64,000 bases of DNA from Bauldia sp. (lineage in GTDB: Bacteria; Pseudomonadota; Alphaproteobacteria; Rhizobiales; Kaistiaceae). This document shows, one piece after another, positions 9,463-18,720 of the stretch. The stretch covers positions 2,368,237 through 2,432,236 of the forward strand of contig JBBCGQ010000001.1 in the NCBI GenBank assembly GCA_037200845.1, in the 5' to 3' direction. A program made the position numbers and the translations under genes. Position 1 is the first letter of the stretch, and each line of letters begins with the position of its first letter. Under the pieces are notes generated by a model. That model was given only the letters and a program-made list of their open reading frames with translations. It ran no database searches and was not told where the DNA came from.

Positions 9463-10806
9463 ATGAGTACGGAAAGCGTAGTAGATTCCCCCGCGCCCGA
9501 CCGCCGGCTGAACAGCTGGAAGGAAATCGGCGCCTTTTTCGGCAAAGACGAGCGGACCGTGAAGCGCTGGGAGGCGCAGCGCGGATTGCCGGTGCACAGG
9601 TTGCCGGGCAGCGCGCGCACCACGGTCTTCGCCTTTGCCGGCGAACTCGAACAATGGTTGCGCAGTGGCCGCGTCGAACGGCAGGCCGCCGACGCGGTCG
9701 GACCGGCGACGCCCCGGCCGTGGGCCTGGCCCGTCGTCGCGGCCGGAGCTCTGGCGCTCGTCGCTCTCGGTGTCGCCGCCGAGGTTCTGGTAAACCGCGC
9801 GCCGGTCGCGCCGCATGTCGCGACCGCGACCACGCCACCGCGCCACCAGCCGTCCGCAGCCGCGGCCGATCTCTACCTCCGCGGCACGTATTTCTGGAAC
9901 ACGCGCACGCCGGATAGCCTGCGCGAGGCGCGGCGGCTGTTCGATGCGGCGATTGCCGCCGACCCAGCGTACGCCGAAGCCTATGTCGGCCTCGCCAACG
10001 CTTACAATCTGCTAACGCAGTATACCGACATGCCGGCCGCCACCGCCTATCCGCTGGCCAAGGCTGCGGCCGAGCACGCCATCGCGCTCGATGCCAATCT
10101 CTCCGACGCCTACGCCGCGCTCGCCTTCACCACATTCTACTGGGCTCACGACCTGGCGAAGTCGCGGGCGCTTTTCGAACGCGCGTTGACGCTCAATCCC
10201 GACGCCAGCCGCACGCTGCACTGGTACGCGCTGGTGACGATGCATTCGGGCGACTTCGCTGAGCCGCTGCGCGCCATCACGCACGCGCAGGAATTGGAGC
10301 CCGAATCGCGCTCGATCCTCGCTAACAAGGGGCTGATCCTCTTTTACGCCGGCCACGCCGACGAAGCCGTGGCGCTGCTCGAAGATTTGAAGACGACGGC
10401 GCCGGAATTCCTGCCGCCCCATTATTACCTGGCGACCATCCACCTCGATCGCGGGCAGTACGGCGACTATATCCGCGAGTCGCTGGAAGCGGCGCGGCTG
10501 GAGGGCAACGACGCCATGCGCGCCACCTTCACGGCGGCCAGCCTTGCGCTGGCTTCGGGCGGCGCGCCGGCGATGTTCACGGCGATCCTCACCAGCCAGA
10601 CCGCCCAATATGCCGCCGGCAAGGAAACCGCCTTCAATGTGGCCCGCACCGCCGCCTCGCTCGGCGATCTGCAAACGGCGCTCGACTACCTGGAAAAGTC
10701 GAAGGCCGCGGACGAACCCGACATCATCGGTATCCGTCTCGACCCGCAGCTGAAGCCGCTCCACACCGACCCCCGCTTCAAGACGCTCGCCGACGCCGTG
10801 TTCTGA
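9463..10806 (+). CDS. HTH - transmembrane - TPR protein (putative membrane-bound regulator)
   Basis: A 447-residue protein with three parts. Residues 17-68 form a MerR/excisionase-like helix-turn-helix (SWKEIGAFFGKDERTVKRWE), a single transmembrane segment spans about 89-111, and residues 130-447 hold tetratricopeptide-like helical repeats (for example ARRLFDAAIAADPAYAEAY). The layout resembles membrane-anchored one-component regulators in which the DNA-binding domain is cytoplasmic and the TPR region periplasmic, although a soluble partner-binding role for the repeats is equally possible. A GGGA site precedes the ATG. It is divergent from the autotransporter gene and convergent with a LuxR regulator, whose stop is only 12 bp away. 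Confidence 0.75.
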   Translation: MSTESVVDSPAPDRRLNSWKEIGAFFGKDERTVKRWEAQRGLPVHRLPGSARTTVFAFAGELEQWLRSGRVERQAADAVGPATPRPWAWPVVAAGALALVALGVAAEVLVNRAPVAPHVATATTPPRHQPSAAAADLYLRGTYFWNTRTPDSLREARRLFDAAIAADPAYAEAYVGLANAYNLLTQYTDMPAATAYPLAKAAAEHAIALDANLSDAYAALAFTTFYWAHDLAKSRALFERALTLNPDASRTLHWYALVTMHSGDFAEPLRAITHAQELEPESRSILANKGLILFYAGHADEAVALLEDLKTTAPEFLPPHYYLATIHLDRGQYGDYIRESLEAARLEGNDAMRATFTAASLALASGGAPAMFTAILTSQTAQYAAGKETAFNVARTAASLGDLQTALDYLEKSKAADEPDIIGIRLDPQLKPLHTDPRFKTLADAVF

Positions 10807-10818
10807 CCGGCGCGCCGG
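10807..10818. other. 12-bp perfect palindrome filling a convergent intergenic gap
   Basis: CCGGCGCGCCGG occupies the entire 12 bp between the stop codons of the TPR protein gene and the convergent luxR-type gene. It is self-complementary and could form part of a bidirectional terminator, but no T-run flanks it. Confidence 0.5.
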
Positions 10819-11547
10819 CTACAACACACCATGAAGTAGCAGCAGCGCCACCGCCTGCACGCGCGACGTGACTCCGAGCTTGCGCTTCGCCTGCTCGATG
10901 TGAAAATGCGCCGTCGCCTTCGTGACGCCCATCAGTTCGCCGATCTCCCAGTCGGTCTTGCCGAGCGACACCCACTGCAGGCTTTCGATCTCGCGCTCCG
11001 TGAGTTGCGGCAGCGGCTGCGGCGTGTCGCCGAGGCCGATGGTCGTGCGACAACGCTCGTTGAGTACGCGGCAGGCGGTCTCGAGCAGCCCGCGATCGAC
11101 CGCGGCGAGGTCGAGCTTCTGCTTCGCCGCCAGGCTGACGATGCCTTCGTAGGCGCCGGTGCCGCGGATCGGGACCACGAAGCCATCGATCCAGCCGTGC
11201 GCGGTACTGGCGGCAAAGAATTCCTTGGCAACGGCGCTGGAAAAGATCGACGGATCGACCTCGCTCCACGTGAACGGCGCCATGCGCCGGCGCGACTCGG
11301 CCACGATGAAGTCGCGCTGGAAGAAGCCGTGCTCGTTGTAATAGTCGAGCCAGTCCTGCGGCCAGTCGTTGAAGAAGAAGCGGTAGTGGCGCTGCTTGCC
11401 GAGGCCGACCCAGTTACCGCCGGAGGAGCAATCGAAGCCGAACAGACGGATGACCCGGCGGAAATCCTCGATCAGCGCCGGCACGTCGGAATCGTCCGCT
11501 GCCCGCGCGATGAACGCCAGAATCTCGTTGGTGCGGTTCGTCGCCAC
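10819..11547 (-). CDS. LuxR-family regulator with autoinducer-binding domain (LuxR solo)
   Basis: A 242-residue regulator starting at a GTG at 11547 with AGGAGC upstream. An earlier in-frame start at 11598 falls inside the rpsD terminator and is rejected. The N-terminal domain has much of the acyl-homoserine-lactone pocket signature: W66, Y70, D79, W94 and a Gly near 122. The residue after the conserved Asp is Phe instead of the usual Pro. The C-terminal GerE helix-turn-helix spans about 178-238 (LTEREIESLQW, KLGVTSRVQAV). No luxI-type synthase is present in the window, so this looks like an orphan that may sense its own population, neighbours or another ligand. Confidence 0.88.
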   Translation of the reverse strand: MATNRTNEILAFIARAADDSDVPALIEDFRRVIRLFGFDCSSGGNWVGLGKQRHYRFFFNDWPQDWLDYYNEHGFFQRDFIVAESRRRMAPFTWSEVDPSIFSSAVAKEFFAASTAHGWIDGFVVPIRGTGAYEGIVSLAAKQKLDLAAVDRGLLETACRVLNERCRTTIGLGDTPQPLPQLTEREIESLQWVSLGKTDWEIGELMGVTKATAHFHIEQAKRKLGVTSRVQAVALLLLHGVL

Positions 11548-11568
11548 TCGCCGCCTGCTCCTGAAACG

Positions 11569-11600
11569 AAGAAGGCCGCCCGTAGGCGGCCTTCGCAACC
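11569..11600 (-). terminator. Rho-independent terminator of rpsD
   Basis: Read on the minus strand just after rpsD, GAAGGCCGCC and GGCGGCCTTC form a 10-bp perfect stem around a TACG loop, followed by TTCGTTT. The downstream LuxR gene is therefore probably expressed from its own promoter. Confidence 0.85.
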
Positions 11601-11610
11601 GAGCCCGCGA

Positions 11611-12228
11611 CTAGCGCGAGTAGAATTCGACCACCAGGTGGGGTTCCATGTGCACCGGGTACGGCACGTCGGTGAGCGCCGGGGTGCGCAGGAATGTCGC
11701 CGTCATCTTGGAGTGATCGGCGCTGATGTATTCCGGCACGTCGCGCTCCGGCGCCTGCACGGCCTCGAGCACGAGCGCGATCTGCTTCGACGAATCCTTG
11801 ATCGAGATGACGTCGCCGGCCTTGGCGCGGTAGCTCGCAATGTTGACGCGCTTGCCGTTCACCTGCACGTGGCCGTGGTTGACGAACTGGCGCGCCGCGA
11901 ACACGGTCGGCACGAACTTGGCGCGATAGACGATCGCGTCCAGCCGGCTCTCGAGCAGGCCGACCAGATGCTCCGAGGTGTCGCCGGTCCGGCGGATTGC
12001 CTCGTAGTAGATGTTCTTGAACTGCTTCTCCGAGATGTTGCCGTAGTAGCCCTTGAGCTTCTGCTTGGCGCGAAGCTGGGTGCCGAAATCGGAGAGCTTG
12101 CCCTTGCGGCGCTGGCCGTGCTGGCCGGGGCCGTATTCCCGCTTGTTGACCGGGCTCTTGGGACGGCCCCAGATATTCTGGCCGTGGCGTCGGTCGATCT
12201 TGTACTTCGCTTGCGCGCGCTTGGTCAT
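11611..12228 (-). CDS. rpsD: 30S ribosomal protein S4
   Basis: A 205-residue S4 protein, the standard length. It begins [20 protein letters not shown] and contains the S4 RNA-binding domain around [30 protein letters not shown] with [14 protein letters not shown], ending HLVVEFYSR. It is a primary 16S rRNA-binding protein that nucleates assembly of the 30S body. It is monocistronic here, with a strong terminator downstream, and is not in the alpha operon, as is usual in rhizobia. Confidence 0.98.
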   Translation of the reverse strand: MTKRAQAKYKIDRRHGQNIWGRPKSPVNKREYGPGQHGQRRKGKLSDFGTQLRAKQKLKGYYGNISEKQFKNIYYEAIRRTGDTSEHLVGLLESRLDAIVYRAKFVPTVFAARQFVNHGHVQVNGKRVNIASYRAKAGDVISIKDSSKQIALVLEAVQAPERDVPEYISADHSKMTATFLRTPALTDVPYPVHMEPHLVVEFYSR

Positions 12229-12395
12229 CGCATAATCCCTGTCGGGTTAGGCGCCCTCCTCTGTCTCCCGTTTCGGGGAAACCGACAGGAAATCTGGGCA
12301 AGCTGCCCAAGGTTTCCGCGGGTCGCATGGAAATGCCAACGGGGACCGAAGCCCCCGTTTGACGGGCGGGGTAATACCCTGCGCCTCCCTTCCAG

Positions 12396-13691
12396 TCAAA
12401 TCAGCCGGATCAGCAGGCCAAGGACGCCGCAAACACCCAGAATCGGCAGGATGCCGAGACGCAGGCGGAATAGCGCCACCGCCGCGATCACGGCCAGCGC
12501 CAGGGCCTCCGGGTCGAGGCTCGAGAATAACGGCCAGGCGGGGCGGAACAGACCCCACGCAAGCTCGCCGACCTGCCAGAAAAGGACGTGCAGCGCGAGG
12601 AACACCGCGAGGTTGAGGATAACGCCGACCACCGCCGCGGTGATGGCGGCAAGGCCCGCGGCCACAGTGCGGTTGCCGCGCACGCGCTCGATGTACGGCG
12701 CGCCGAGGAATATCCAGAGGAAGGACGGGACGAACGTCACCCACGTCACCAGCAGCGCGCCGAGGAAGCCGCCGGCGAGCGGCGGCAGTACGCCCGGCGC
12801 GGCGTAGGCGGCGATGAAGCCGATGAAGGTGAGCACCAGCAGCAGCGGCCCGGGCGTCGTCTCGGCGAGCGCCAGCCCGTCGAGCATCTGCCCCGGCTGC
12901 AGCCAGTGATACGACGACACCGCCACCTGCCCGACGTAGGCGAGCACCGCGTAGGCGCCGCCGAAGGTGACCACCGCCATCTGGCTGAAGAAGCCGCCGA
13001 GCCCGGCGTAGAGGCTGCCCCACCCGAACCCGACGCCGACGATAATGACGGGCGCTGCCCACAGCGCGCCCCACACGGCAACGACGCGCAGCGATCGCGC
13101 GGCCGTCGGCGGCGCGACGGCGTCGGCTTCCGTATCGTCAACGTCGGCCAAGAAGAAGAAGCGCGGCACCGCAACGCCGATCAACCCCGCCCCAAGCACG
13201 ATCACCGGAAACGGAACGTGGAACGCGAAGATGCCGACGAAGGCGAGAGCGGCGAGCGACACTGCGACGCCGCCCTTCAGCGCGCGCCGGCCGATGCGGA
13301 CAACCGCATCGATGACGATGGCCAGCACCGCCGCCTTCAGCCCGAAAAACAGGCTGGCGAGCCAGGCCGCATCGTTGAACACGGCGTAGAGCGTCGAGAG
13401 CCCGAGTATCAGCGCGAGGCCGGGCAGGATGAACAGCGTGCCGGCGACGATGCCGCCGCGCGTCCCGTGCAGCAGCCAGCCGATGTAGGTGGCGAGTTGC
13501 TGCGCCTCGGGTCCCGGCAGCAGCATGCAGAAGTTGAGCGCGTGCAGGAAGCGCGCCTCGGAGACCCACTTGCGCTCCTCGACCACCATCCGGTGCATGA
13601 GCGCGATCTGCCCGGCCGGGCCGCCGAAGCCGAGCAGCCCGATCTTCGCCCAGACCGCCGTCGCTTCGCGGAACGTCGGCCCTGCGCTCAT
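12396..13691 (-). CDS. chrA: Chromate transporter, long-chain ChrA
   Basis: A 431-residue membrane protein made of two homologous CHR domains. The first carries LGFGGPAGQIALMHRM near residue 20 and the LPGPEAQQLATYIGW segment; the second carries MAVVTFGGAYAVLAYVGQ near 235 and the matching TPGPLLLVLTFIGF segment. CHR proteins export chromate driven by proton-motive force, and some homologues have other anion roles. Its start lies 8 bp after the DapB-like stop codon, making it the last gene of a trmJ-murI-dapB-like-chrA operon. That context does not suggest metal-responsive control, and no ChrB regulator is nearby. Confidence 0.93.
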   Translation of the reverse strand: MSAGPTFREATAVWAKIGLLGFGGPAGQIALMHRMVVEERKWVSEARFLHALNFCMLLPGPEAQQLATYIGWLLHGTRGGIVAGTLFILPGLALILGLSTLYAVFNDAAWLASLFFGLKAAVLAIVIDAVVRIGRRALKGGVAVSLAALAFVGIFAFHVPFPVIVLGAGLIGVAVPRFFFLADVDDTEADAVAPPTAARSLRVVAVWGALWAAPVIIVGVGFGWGSLYAGLGGFFSQMAVVTFGGAYAVLAYVGQVAVSSYHWLQPGQMLDGLALAETTPGPLLLVLTFIGFIAAYAAPGVLPPLAGGFLGALLVTWVTFVPSFLWIFLGAPYIERVRGNRTVAAGLAAITAAVVGVILNLAVFLALHVLFWQVGELAWGLFRPAWPLFSSLDPEALALAVIAAVALFRLRLGILPILGVCGVLGLLIRLI

Positions 13692-13699
13692 CGGATACC

Positions 13700-14458
13700 T
13701 CAGATCAGCGTGTCTAAGCCCCGCGTGAGCCCGACCAGCCCGACCACCTTACGCACCGCGAGCAACGTCCCGGCGACGTAGGGCGCCGCCGACGAACCCG
13801 CGTCATGGCGGATGGTCAGCCGCTCGTCGGGCGCGCCGAATATCGCCTCGACCGCGATGACGTACGACGGCAGGCGAAGCGAATGAAGCTGCACCGGCTT
13901 GCCCTCGCCGATCGCCGCGCCCCGCGCCTCCTTCGGACCGAGGATGTCGCCGACCGGCACCGACGATCCCTTGCCGCGAACGGCGGCTATGCGCTCGGCG
14001 AGCTCCTGCGTCGTGCCCGAGGGCACGTCCGGCTTCTTGGCCGAGGCGTAGTCGATCACCTCGACGTCCGGGATGTATTTCGCCGCCTCGACGGCGAAGC
14101 GCGTCAGCAGCGTCGCGGTGATGGAATAGTTGCCGGCGGCGATTACGCCCTTGCCGGCCTTTTTCGCTGCCGCGTCAATCTCGCGATAGTCGCCGGCGGT
14201 GAGGCCCGACGTGCCGATGACGACGTGCCGGCCCTTCGACAGCGCCAGCAGCGTGTGCGCCTTCACGACGCCCGGGTGCGTGTAGTCGACGACGACGTCG
14301 GAGGGCGCCGCGAGCGCCGCCTCCAGCGTCGGCACCATGCCCTCGCCCTTCCGCGCGACGCCTGCGGCGAGCATCAGGTCGTCAGCCTTCGCGATCGCCT
14401 TGACCAGTTCGCTGCCCGTCCAGCCGGTCGCACCGGCCACCACCACGCGGATCGTCAT
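13700..14458 (-). CDS. Dihydrodipicolinate reductase (DapB)-like protein
   Basis: A 252-residue protein with an N-terminal Rossmann motif VAGATGWTG, the [10 protein letters not shown] and [12 protein letters not shown] segments of DapB, and a C-terminal domain with KPDVPSGTT. DapB reduces 4-hydroxy-tetrahydrodipicolinate in lysine and diaminopimelate synthesis. In canonical enzymes the KxDxPSGT stretch is preceded by a conserved His pair that serves in catalysis; here the same positions read YASAK, so the Lys is kept but the His pair is gone. It may be a divergent DapB or a paralogue with another imine or keto substrate. It overlaps murI by 4 bp (ATGA) and is probably translationally coupled to it. 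Confidence 0.8.
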   Translation of the reverse strand: MTIRVVVAGATGWTGSELVKAIAKADDLMLAAGVARKGEGMVPTLEAALAAPSDVVVDYTHPGVVKAHTLLALSKGRHVVIGTSGLTAGDYREIDAAAKKAGKGVIAAGNYSITATLLTRFAVEAAKYIPDVEVIDYASAKKPDVPSGTTQELAERIAAVRGKGSSVPVGDILGPKEARGAAIGEGKPVQLHSLRLPSYVIAVEAIFGAPDERLTIRHDAGSSAAPYVAGTLLAVRKVVGLVGLTRGLDTLI

Positions 14459-15258
14459 GTCTCTGTCCTTGCCATGCCGGGAAGCTGCGCCGGCTCCAGT
14501 CCGAGCTGATCGAGCACGCCGGCCATCGGCTGCGCCCACGCCTTGCCGGAAGTGAGATACGCCCGCCCCCCGGCCGGCGTGCCGGGAACTTCGCCGACGA
14601 CCGACACGACGCGCCGCGCGATCGCCGGCGCCGGGTCGATCCAGTGCACCGGCCACGGCGCAACGGACGCGAAGTGCCCCTGCAGGAACGGGTAGTGCGT
14701 GCAGGCGAGCACGATGGTGTCGGTACGCTGCCCTTCGCGCTCGACGAACGCCGGCTCGATCTCCGCCCAGACGGCGGCGTCGTCGATCTGCTCGCCGCGC
14801 ATGTAGGCCTCGGCGAGCGAAGCGAGATTCGCCGAGCCGACGAGGCGAACGTGGCAGTTGCCCGCGAATTCCTGGATCAGCGCGCGCGTATACTCGCGCT
14901 GCATCGTGCCGAAGGTGCCGAGCACGCTGATGAGGCCGCTGCGCGTCTCCGCCGCCGCCGGCTTTATCGCCGGCACCGTGCCGACGAACGGCACCTGGTG
15001 CGCGGCGCGGAGCGGCGGCAGCACGAGCGTCGATGCCGTGTTGCACGCGATGACCACCGCCGCCGGCTTCAGGATGTGTATCAGGCCGCCGACCATGCGG
15101 ACGACGTGCTCGGTCAGGTCCGCCTCCGCCCAGTCGCCGTAGGGGAAGCCCGCATCGTCGGCGACGTAGACGATCTCCGCGGCCGGCAATGCGCGCGTGA
15201 TCTCGCGCGCCACCGACAGGCCGCCGATACCGGAGTCGAATACGAGCAGCCGCGTCAT
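14455..15258 (-). CDS. murI: Glutamate racemase
   Basis: A 267-residue MurI making D-glutamate for peptidoglycan. The catalytic features are visible: DSGIGG at 8-13 with the conserved Asp, Cys72 in ACNTAST and Cys186 in LACTHYPFL, the two Cys acting as acid and base in the racemisation. It sits in the middle of an operon: its ATG overlaps the trmJ stop by 4 bp (ATGA) and its stop overlaps the start of the DapB-like gene in the same way. The trmJ-murI pairing is common in rhizobia. Confidence 0.96.
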   Translation of the reverse strand: MTRLLVFDSGIGGLSVAREITRALPAAEIVYVADDAGFPYGDWAEADLTEHVVRMVGGLIHILKPAAVVIACNTASTLVLPPLRAAHQVPFVGTVPAIKPAAAETRSGLISVLGTFGTMQREYTRALIQEFAGNCHVRLVGSANLASLAEAYMRGEQIDDAAVWAEIEPAFVEREGQRTDTIVLACTHYPFLQGHFASVAPWPVHWIDPAPAIARRVVSVVGEVPGTPAGGRAYLTSGKAWAQPMAGVLDQLGLEPAQLPGMARTET

Positions 15259-16040
15259 GGCTTGCCCCGTTCGGTCGTCTCGTTGCCGTCGGGCGTCAGA
15301 TGCGGCCGTGTCGGCCGCCGCTCCAGCGCCGCGATGATGCCGCGCATGGTGCGCACCTCCTGCTCGCTGAGCTGGGCGCGCTGCAGGAAGTTGCGGATGA
15401 CCAGCGTGATGTGGTGGCGTTTCTGCGAAGGCCGGAAGAAGCCGGCGTCGTCGAGCGCGGCTTCCAGATGCTCGAACATGCCGACGAGCTGCTCACGCGA
15501 GGCGAGCGGCCGCGCTTCCTCGCCGAAGGGTAGCGTCGCGCCGCCCTCGCCCGCCAACCGCCACTCGTAGGCGAAGATCAGCACGGCCTGCGCGATGTTG
15601 AGCGAGGAAAAATCCGGATTGACCGGCAGCGTCAGTATCTCGTCCGCGAGCGAGATGTGTTCGTTCGTAAGGCCGCTCCGCTCGCGCCCGTAAAGCACGC
15701 CGACGGCGCCTCCCGCCGCGATCCGCGCCCGCGAGGCCTCCGCCGCGGCGCGCGGGCCGACCACCGGCTTCACGATCTCGCGCGATCGCGCCGTCGTCGC
15801 GTAGACAAAGTTGAGGTCCGCGATCGCCTCCTCCAGCGTCGCGAACACCTGCGTGCCGTCGATGACATGGTCGGCGCTCGCCGAGGCGGAGCGCGCCTTG
15901 TCGCTCGGCCAGCCCTCGCGCGGATTGACCAGCCGGAGGTGCGACAGGCCGAAATTCGCCATGGCGCGCGCCGCCGTCCCGATGTTTTCGGACAGTTGCG
16001 GCTCGACCAGGATGATCGCAGGCTCGGAATTCGGCGGCAT
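15255..16040 (-). CDS. trmJ: tRNA (cytidine/uridine-2'-O-)-methyltransferase TrmJ
   Basis: A 261-residue SPOUT methyltransferase. Motif 1 is [16 protein letters not shown] (16-31), followed by the knot motifs [12 protein letters not shown] (117-128) and SSLNIAQAV (145-153) that bind S-adenosylmethionine. TrmJ methylates the ribose at position 32 of several tRNAs. The C-terminal extension with [19 protein letters not shown] is typical of this subfamily. I set the start at the ATG at 16040, where the family begins; the frame is open further upstream without similarity. It is the first gene of the operon and diverges from an HdeD-like gene. Confidence 0.93.
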   Translation of the reverse strand: MPPNSEPAIILVEPQLSENIGTAARAMANFGLSHLRLVNPREGWPSDKARSASASADHVIDGTQVFATLEEAIADLNFVYATTARSREIVKPVVGPRAAAEASRARIAAGGAVGVLYGRERSGLTNEHISLADEILTLPVNPDFSSLNIAQAVLIFAYEWRLAGEGGATLPFGEEARPLASREQLVGMFEHLEAALDDAGFFRPSQKRHHITLVIRNFLQRAQLSEQEVRTMRGIIAALERRPTRPHLTPDGNETTERGKP

Positions 16041-16129
16041 CGAGCGCCCTCCTAGCCCATCGTCAGGCGCCGCACCAGCCGCGAGGTTGTATACTGGCGC
16101 CCTACCGAATCGGGGACGGAGAAACACCC

Positions 16130-16693
16130 ATGACCAATGCCATGATGACACCCATGAGCCTGAGCGAAAGCGTGCGTGCCAACTGGGGCTGGATGCTGGC
16201 CCTCGGCATCCTGTTCATCGTCGGCGGCTTCTTCGCCTTCATCACCCCGTTCCTCGCCGGCATCGTCGTCGCGACCGTCGTCGGAGTGATCATCGTGCTG
16301 ACCGGCATCGGCCAGATCGTCCACGCCTGGCGGATGCAGTCGTGGGGCGGCTTCATCTGGCAATTGATCATCGGCATCGTCCTGCTGGTCGGCGGCATCG
16401 GCATCTACCTCAACCCGGTCAGCGGCCTGATCACGCTGACGCTGCTCGCCGCGGTCATGTTCGTGGTCAAGGGCGTCTTCCAGATCATCCTCGGCTTCCA
16501 GCTCCGTCCGCACGACGGCTGGGGCTGGATCGTCGCCTCGGGCGTCATCGCCCTCATCGTCGGCGTCCTGATCTGGATCCAGTGGCCGATGTCGAGTGGC
16601 TATGCGCTGGGCACGCTCGCCGGCATCTCGCTGGCCTTCACCGGCTGGAGCTACGTCGCGATCGCGCTGGCGGCACGGCGGCTCGCTGCCTGA
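16130..16693 (+). CDS. HdeD family membrane protein
   Basis: A 187-residue, very hydrophobic protein with six predicted transmembrane segments in the arrangement of HdeD/DUF308 proteins. It starts with the conserved WGWMLALGILFIVGG segment, and paired helices carry Gly/Ile-rich faces (VGVIIVLTGIGQIVHAW, VGGIGIYLNP). Escherichia coli HdeD is linked to acid resistance at high cell density, but the mechanism is unknown and rhizobial homologues are uncharacterised. It is divergent from trmJ. Confidence 0.88.
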   Translation: MTNAMMTPMSLSESVRANWGWMLALGILFIVGGFFAFITPFLAGIVVATVVGVIIVLTGIGQIVHAWRMQSWGGFIWQLIIGIVLLVGGIGIYLNPVSGLITLTLLAAVMFVVKGVFQIILGFQLRPHDGWGWIVASGVIALIVGVLIWIQWPMSSGYALGTLAGISLAFTGWSYVAIALAARRLAA

Positions 16694-16768
16694 TCGGGCA
16701 GATGTGACAAGACTTCCCGCGCGGGCTGCGGCAATATCTCCGCCGCAACCGCGCGGGAGGACCATGCG

Positions 16769-17059
16769 ATGACTGCGTATAACGTCGTGCGCTTCCGGGT
16801 TAAGCCCGGCCGCGAAAAGGAATTCGTCGACCTGCACAAGGCCGACGGCATCAAGGGTTTCCGCAAGCTCGCCCTGATCAAGACCGGCGACCGCACCTAC
16901 TGCCTGGTCGGCGAGTGGAACGCGATGGCCGATATCGTCGCCGCCCGCTCCGCCATGATCGCCAATCTCGACAAGCTACGCCCGCTGCTCGAGGACCTCG
17001 GCGGCGGCCTCGGCGTCACCGATCCGGTGTCCGGCGAAGCGGTGCTGGAACTGACCTAG
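16769..17059 (+). CDS. Small ABM-fold (dimeric alpha-beta barrel) protein
   Basis: A 96-residue protein beginning MTAYNVVRFRVKPGREKEFV, the start of an antibiotic-biosynthesis-monooxygenase-like ferredoxin fold, with a central TYCLVGEWNAM strand and a DKLRPLLEDLGGGLGVTDPVSGEAV tail. Such proteins dimerise and include quinol or heme monooxygenases as well as proteins with no known activity. A purine-rich GGGAGG site lies upstream of the ATG. The nearest neighbours, HdeD-like and icd, give no functional hint. Confidence 0.75.
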   Translation: MTAYNVVRFRVKPGREKEFVDLHKADGIKGFRKLALIKTGDRTYCLVGEWNAMADIVAARSAMIANLDKLRPLLEDLGGGLGVTDPVSGEAVLELT

Positions 17060-17175
17060 CAACCGCTGCCTGTAGAGAAGCGCGGGCCGGTGCATCTGCC
17101 GCACCGGCGCGTCTTTGCACGCCCATCCGGCGATGTTAAACGGCGGTATAAATCGTACCCAGGGGGCCGTTCGCC

Positions 17176-18387
17176 ATGCAGAAAATCAAGGTTGCCAATC
17201 CCGTCGTCGAGCTCGACGGCGACGAGATGACCCGCATCATCTGGCACCTGATCCGCGACAAGCTGATCCGGCCCTACCTTGACATCGACCTGCTCTACTT
17301 CGACCTCGGCATCGAAAACCGCGACCGCACCGCCGACAAGGTGACGGTGGAATCCGCCGAGGCGATCCAGCGCGTCGGCGTCGGCGTGAAGTGCGCGACC
17401 ATCACGCCCGACGAAGCCCGCGTCGAGGAATTCGCCCTGAAGAAGATGTGGAAGTCGCCGAACGGCACGATCCGCAACATCCTCGGCGGCGTCATTTTCC
17501 GCGAGCCGATCATCTGCCAGAACGTGCCGCGCCTCGTCCCCGGCTGGACCAAGCCGATCATCATCGGCCGCCACGCCTACGGCGACCAGTACAAGGCGAC
17601 CGACTTCCGCTTCCCCGGCAAGGGCAAGCTGTCGATCAAGTTCGTCGGCGAGGACGGCAAGGTGATCGAGCACGAGGTGTTCGACGCGCCCTCCTCGGGC
17701 ATCGCCATGGGCATGTACAACCTCGACGATTCGATCCGCGATTTCGCCCGCGCCTCGATGAACTACGGCCTGTCGCGCAACTACCCGGTATACCTGTCGA
17801 CCAAGAACACGATCCTCAAGGCCTATGATGGCCGCTTCAAGGACCTGTTCCAGGAAGTCTTCGACGCCGAGTTCGCGGCGAAGTTCAAGGCCGCCAAAAT
17901 CACCTACGAGCACCGGCTGATCGACGACATGGTGGCGTCGTCGCTGAAGTGGTCAGGCGGCTACGTCTGGGCGTGCAAGAACTACGACGGCGACGTGCAG
18001 TCCGACACGGTGGCGCAGGGCTTCGGCTCGCTCGGCCTGATGACCTCGGTGCTGCTGACGCCCGACGGCAAGATCGTCGAGGCCGAGGCCGCGCACGGCA
18101 CGGTCACCCGCCATTACCGCGAGCACCAGAAGGGCAAGGACACCTCGACCAACTCGATCGCCTCGATCTTCGCCTGGACGCGCGGCCTCGCCCACCGCGC
18201 CAAGCTCGACGACAACGCGCCGCTGGCGAAGTTCGCCTCGACCCTCGAGAAGGTCTGCGTCGACACCGTCGAGGCCGGGTACATGACCAAGGACCTGGCG
18301 CTACTCGTCGGCCCCGATCAGAAGTGGCTGACCACGACCGGCTTCCTCGACAAGGTCGACGAGAACCTCAAGGTGGCGATGGCGTAG
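17176..18387 (+). CDS. icd: Isocitrate dehydrogenase, NADP-dependent (class II, eukaryotic-like)
   Basis: A 403-residue enzyme of the homodimeric class II type found in rhizobia and in eukaryotes, distinct from the enterobacterial form. It starts [19 protein letters not shown] and contains the substrate-binding SPNGTIRN loop, [11 protein letters not shown]-like segment, [12 protein letters not shown], and the catalytic metal-site region [20 protein letters not shown]. It oxidises isocitrate to 2-oxoglutarate in the TCA cycle and supplies NADPH. It appears monocistronic, with a hairpin terminator directly after the stop codon. Confidence 0.97.
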   Translation: MQKIKVANPVVELDGDEMTRIIWHLIRDKLIRPYLDIDLLYFDLGIENRDRTADKVTVESAEAIQRVGVGVKCATITPDEARVEEFALKKMWKSPNGTIRNILGGVIFREPIICQNVPRLVPGWTKPIIIGRHAYGDQYKATDFRFPGKGKLSIKFVGEDGKVIEHEVFDAPSSGIAMGMYNLDDSIRDFARASMNYGLSRNYPVYLSTKNTILKAYDGRFKDLFQEVFDAEFAAKFKAAKITYEHRLIDDMVASSLKWSGGYVWACKNYDGDVQSDTVAQGFGSLGLMTSVLLTPDGKIVEAEAAHGTVTRHYREHQKGKDTSTNSIASIFAWTRGLAHRAKLDDNAPLAKFASTLEKVCVDTVEAGYMTKDLALLVGPDQKWLTTTGFLDKVDENLKVAMA

Positions 18388-18407
18388 CGCCGGCTACGGC
18401 GCCTTTT
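18387..18407 (+). terminator. Terminator of icd
   Basis: GCGCCG and CGGCGC form a perfect 6-bp stem around GCTA, beginning at the last base of the icd stop and followed by CTTTT. It overlaps the 3' end of the convergent small gene. Confidence 0.65.
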
Positions 18408-18720
18408 GCAGCACGCCGTTTGTTCTGTTGATCTGCCCCGCCGGGCGCCATGGCCGGCAGGGCTGCGCGATGACGTAGTGCAGTATGCCCAGGCCAAGGT
18501 TCACGTCGTGATATTTCTTGTTTTTGGCGCGCCCGAAGTCGGCCCACGACGCGTCATAGGCTTGCGTGACCGCCGTCTTCCAGGAAGTATCCACGTCGCT
18601 GGTGTTCAGCACCATCGGCGAGCTGAAGTTGGGCTTGCACTCCATCGGCGCGGCGTTCGCGACGGGCGCGGAGAGGAGCACGGCAGCGACTGCCACCGCG
18701 AATTTTCCGGTTTGAGCCAT
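18394..18720 (-). CDS. Small exported protein of unknown function
   Basis: A 108-residue protein with a clear signal peptide (KFAVAVAAVLLSAPVANAAP, cleavage near residue 24). The mature part has two Cys residues (MECKPNF and AQPCRPW) that could form a disulfide, and aromatic segments such as WKTAVTQAYDASWADFGRAK. I do not recognise a named family, though short periplasmic proteins of this kind are frequent in rhizobia. It is convergent with icd, with only 6 bp between the stop codons. Confidence 0.75.
   Translation of the reverse strand: MAQTGKFAVAVAAVLLSAPVANAAPMECKPNFSSPMVLNTSDVDTSWKTAVTQAYDASWADFGRAKNKKYHDVNLGLGILHYVIAQPCRPWRPAGQINRTNGVLQKAP

Noticed and set aside
11548-11598. Upstream start for the LuxR regulator
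   Set aside because: It lies inside the rpsD terminator hairpin; the GTG at 11547 has a good ribosome binding site.
12338-12362. Weak hairpin AACGGGG/CCCCGTT after chrA
   Set aside because: There is no T-tract on either strand, so terminator function is not supported.
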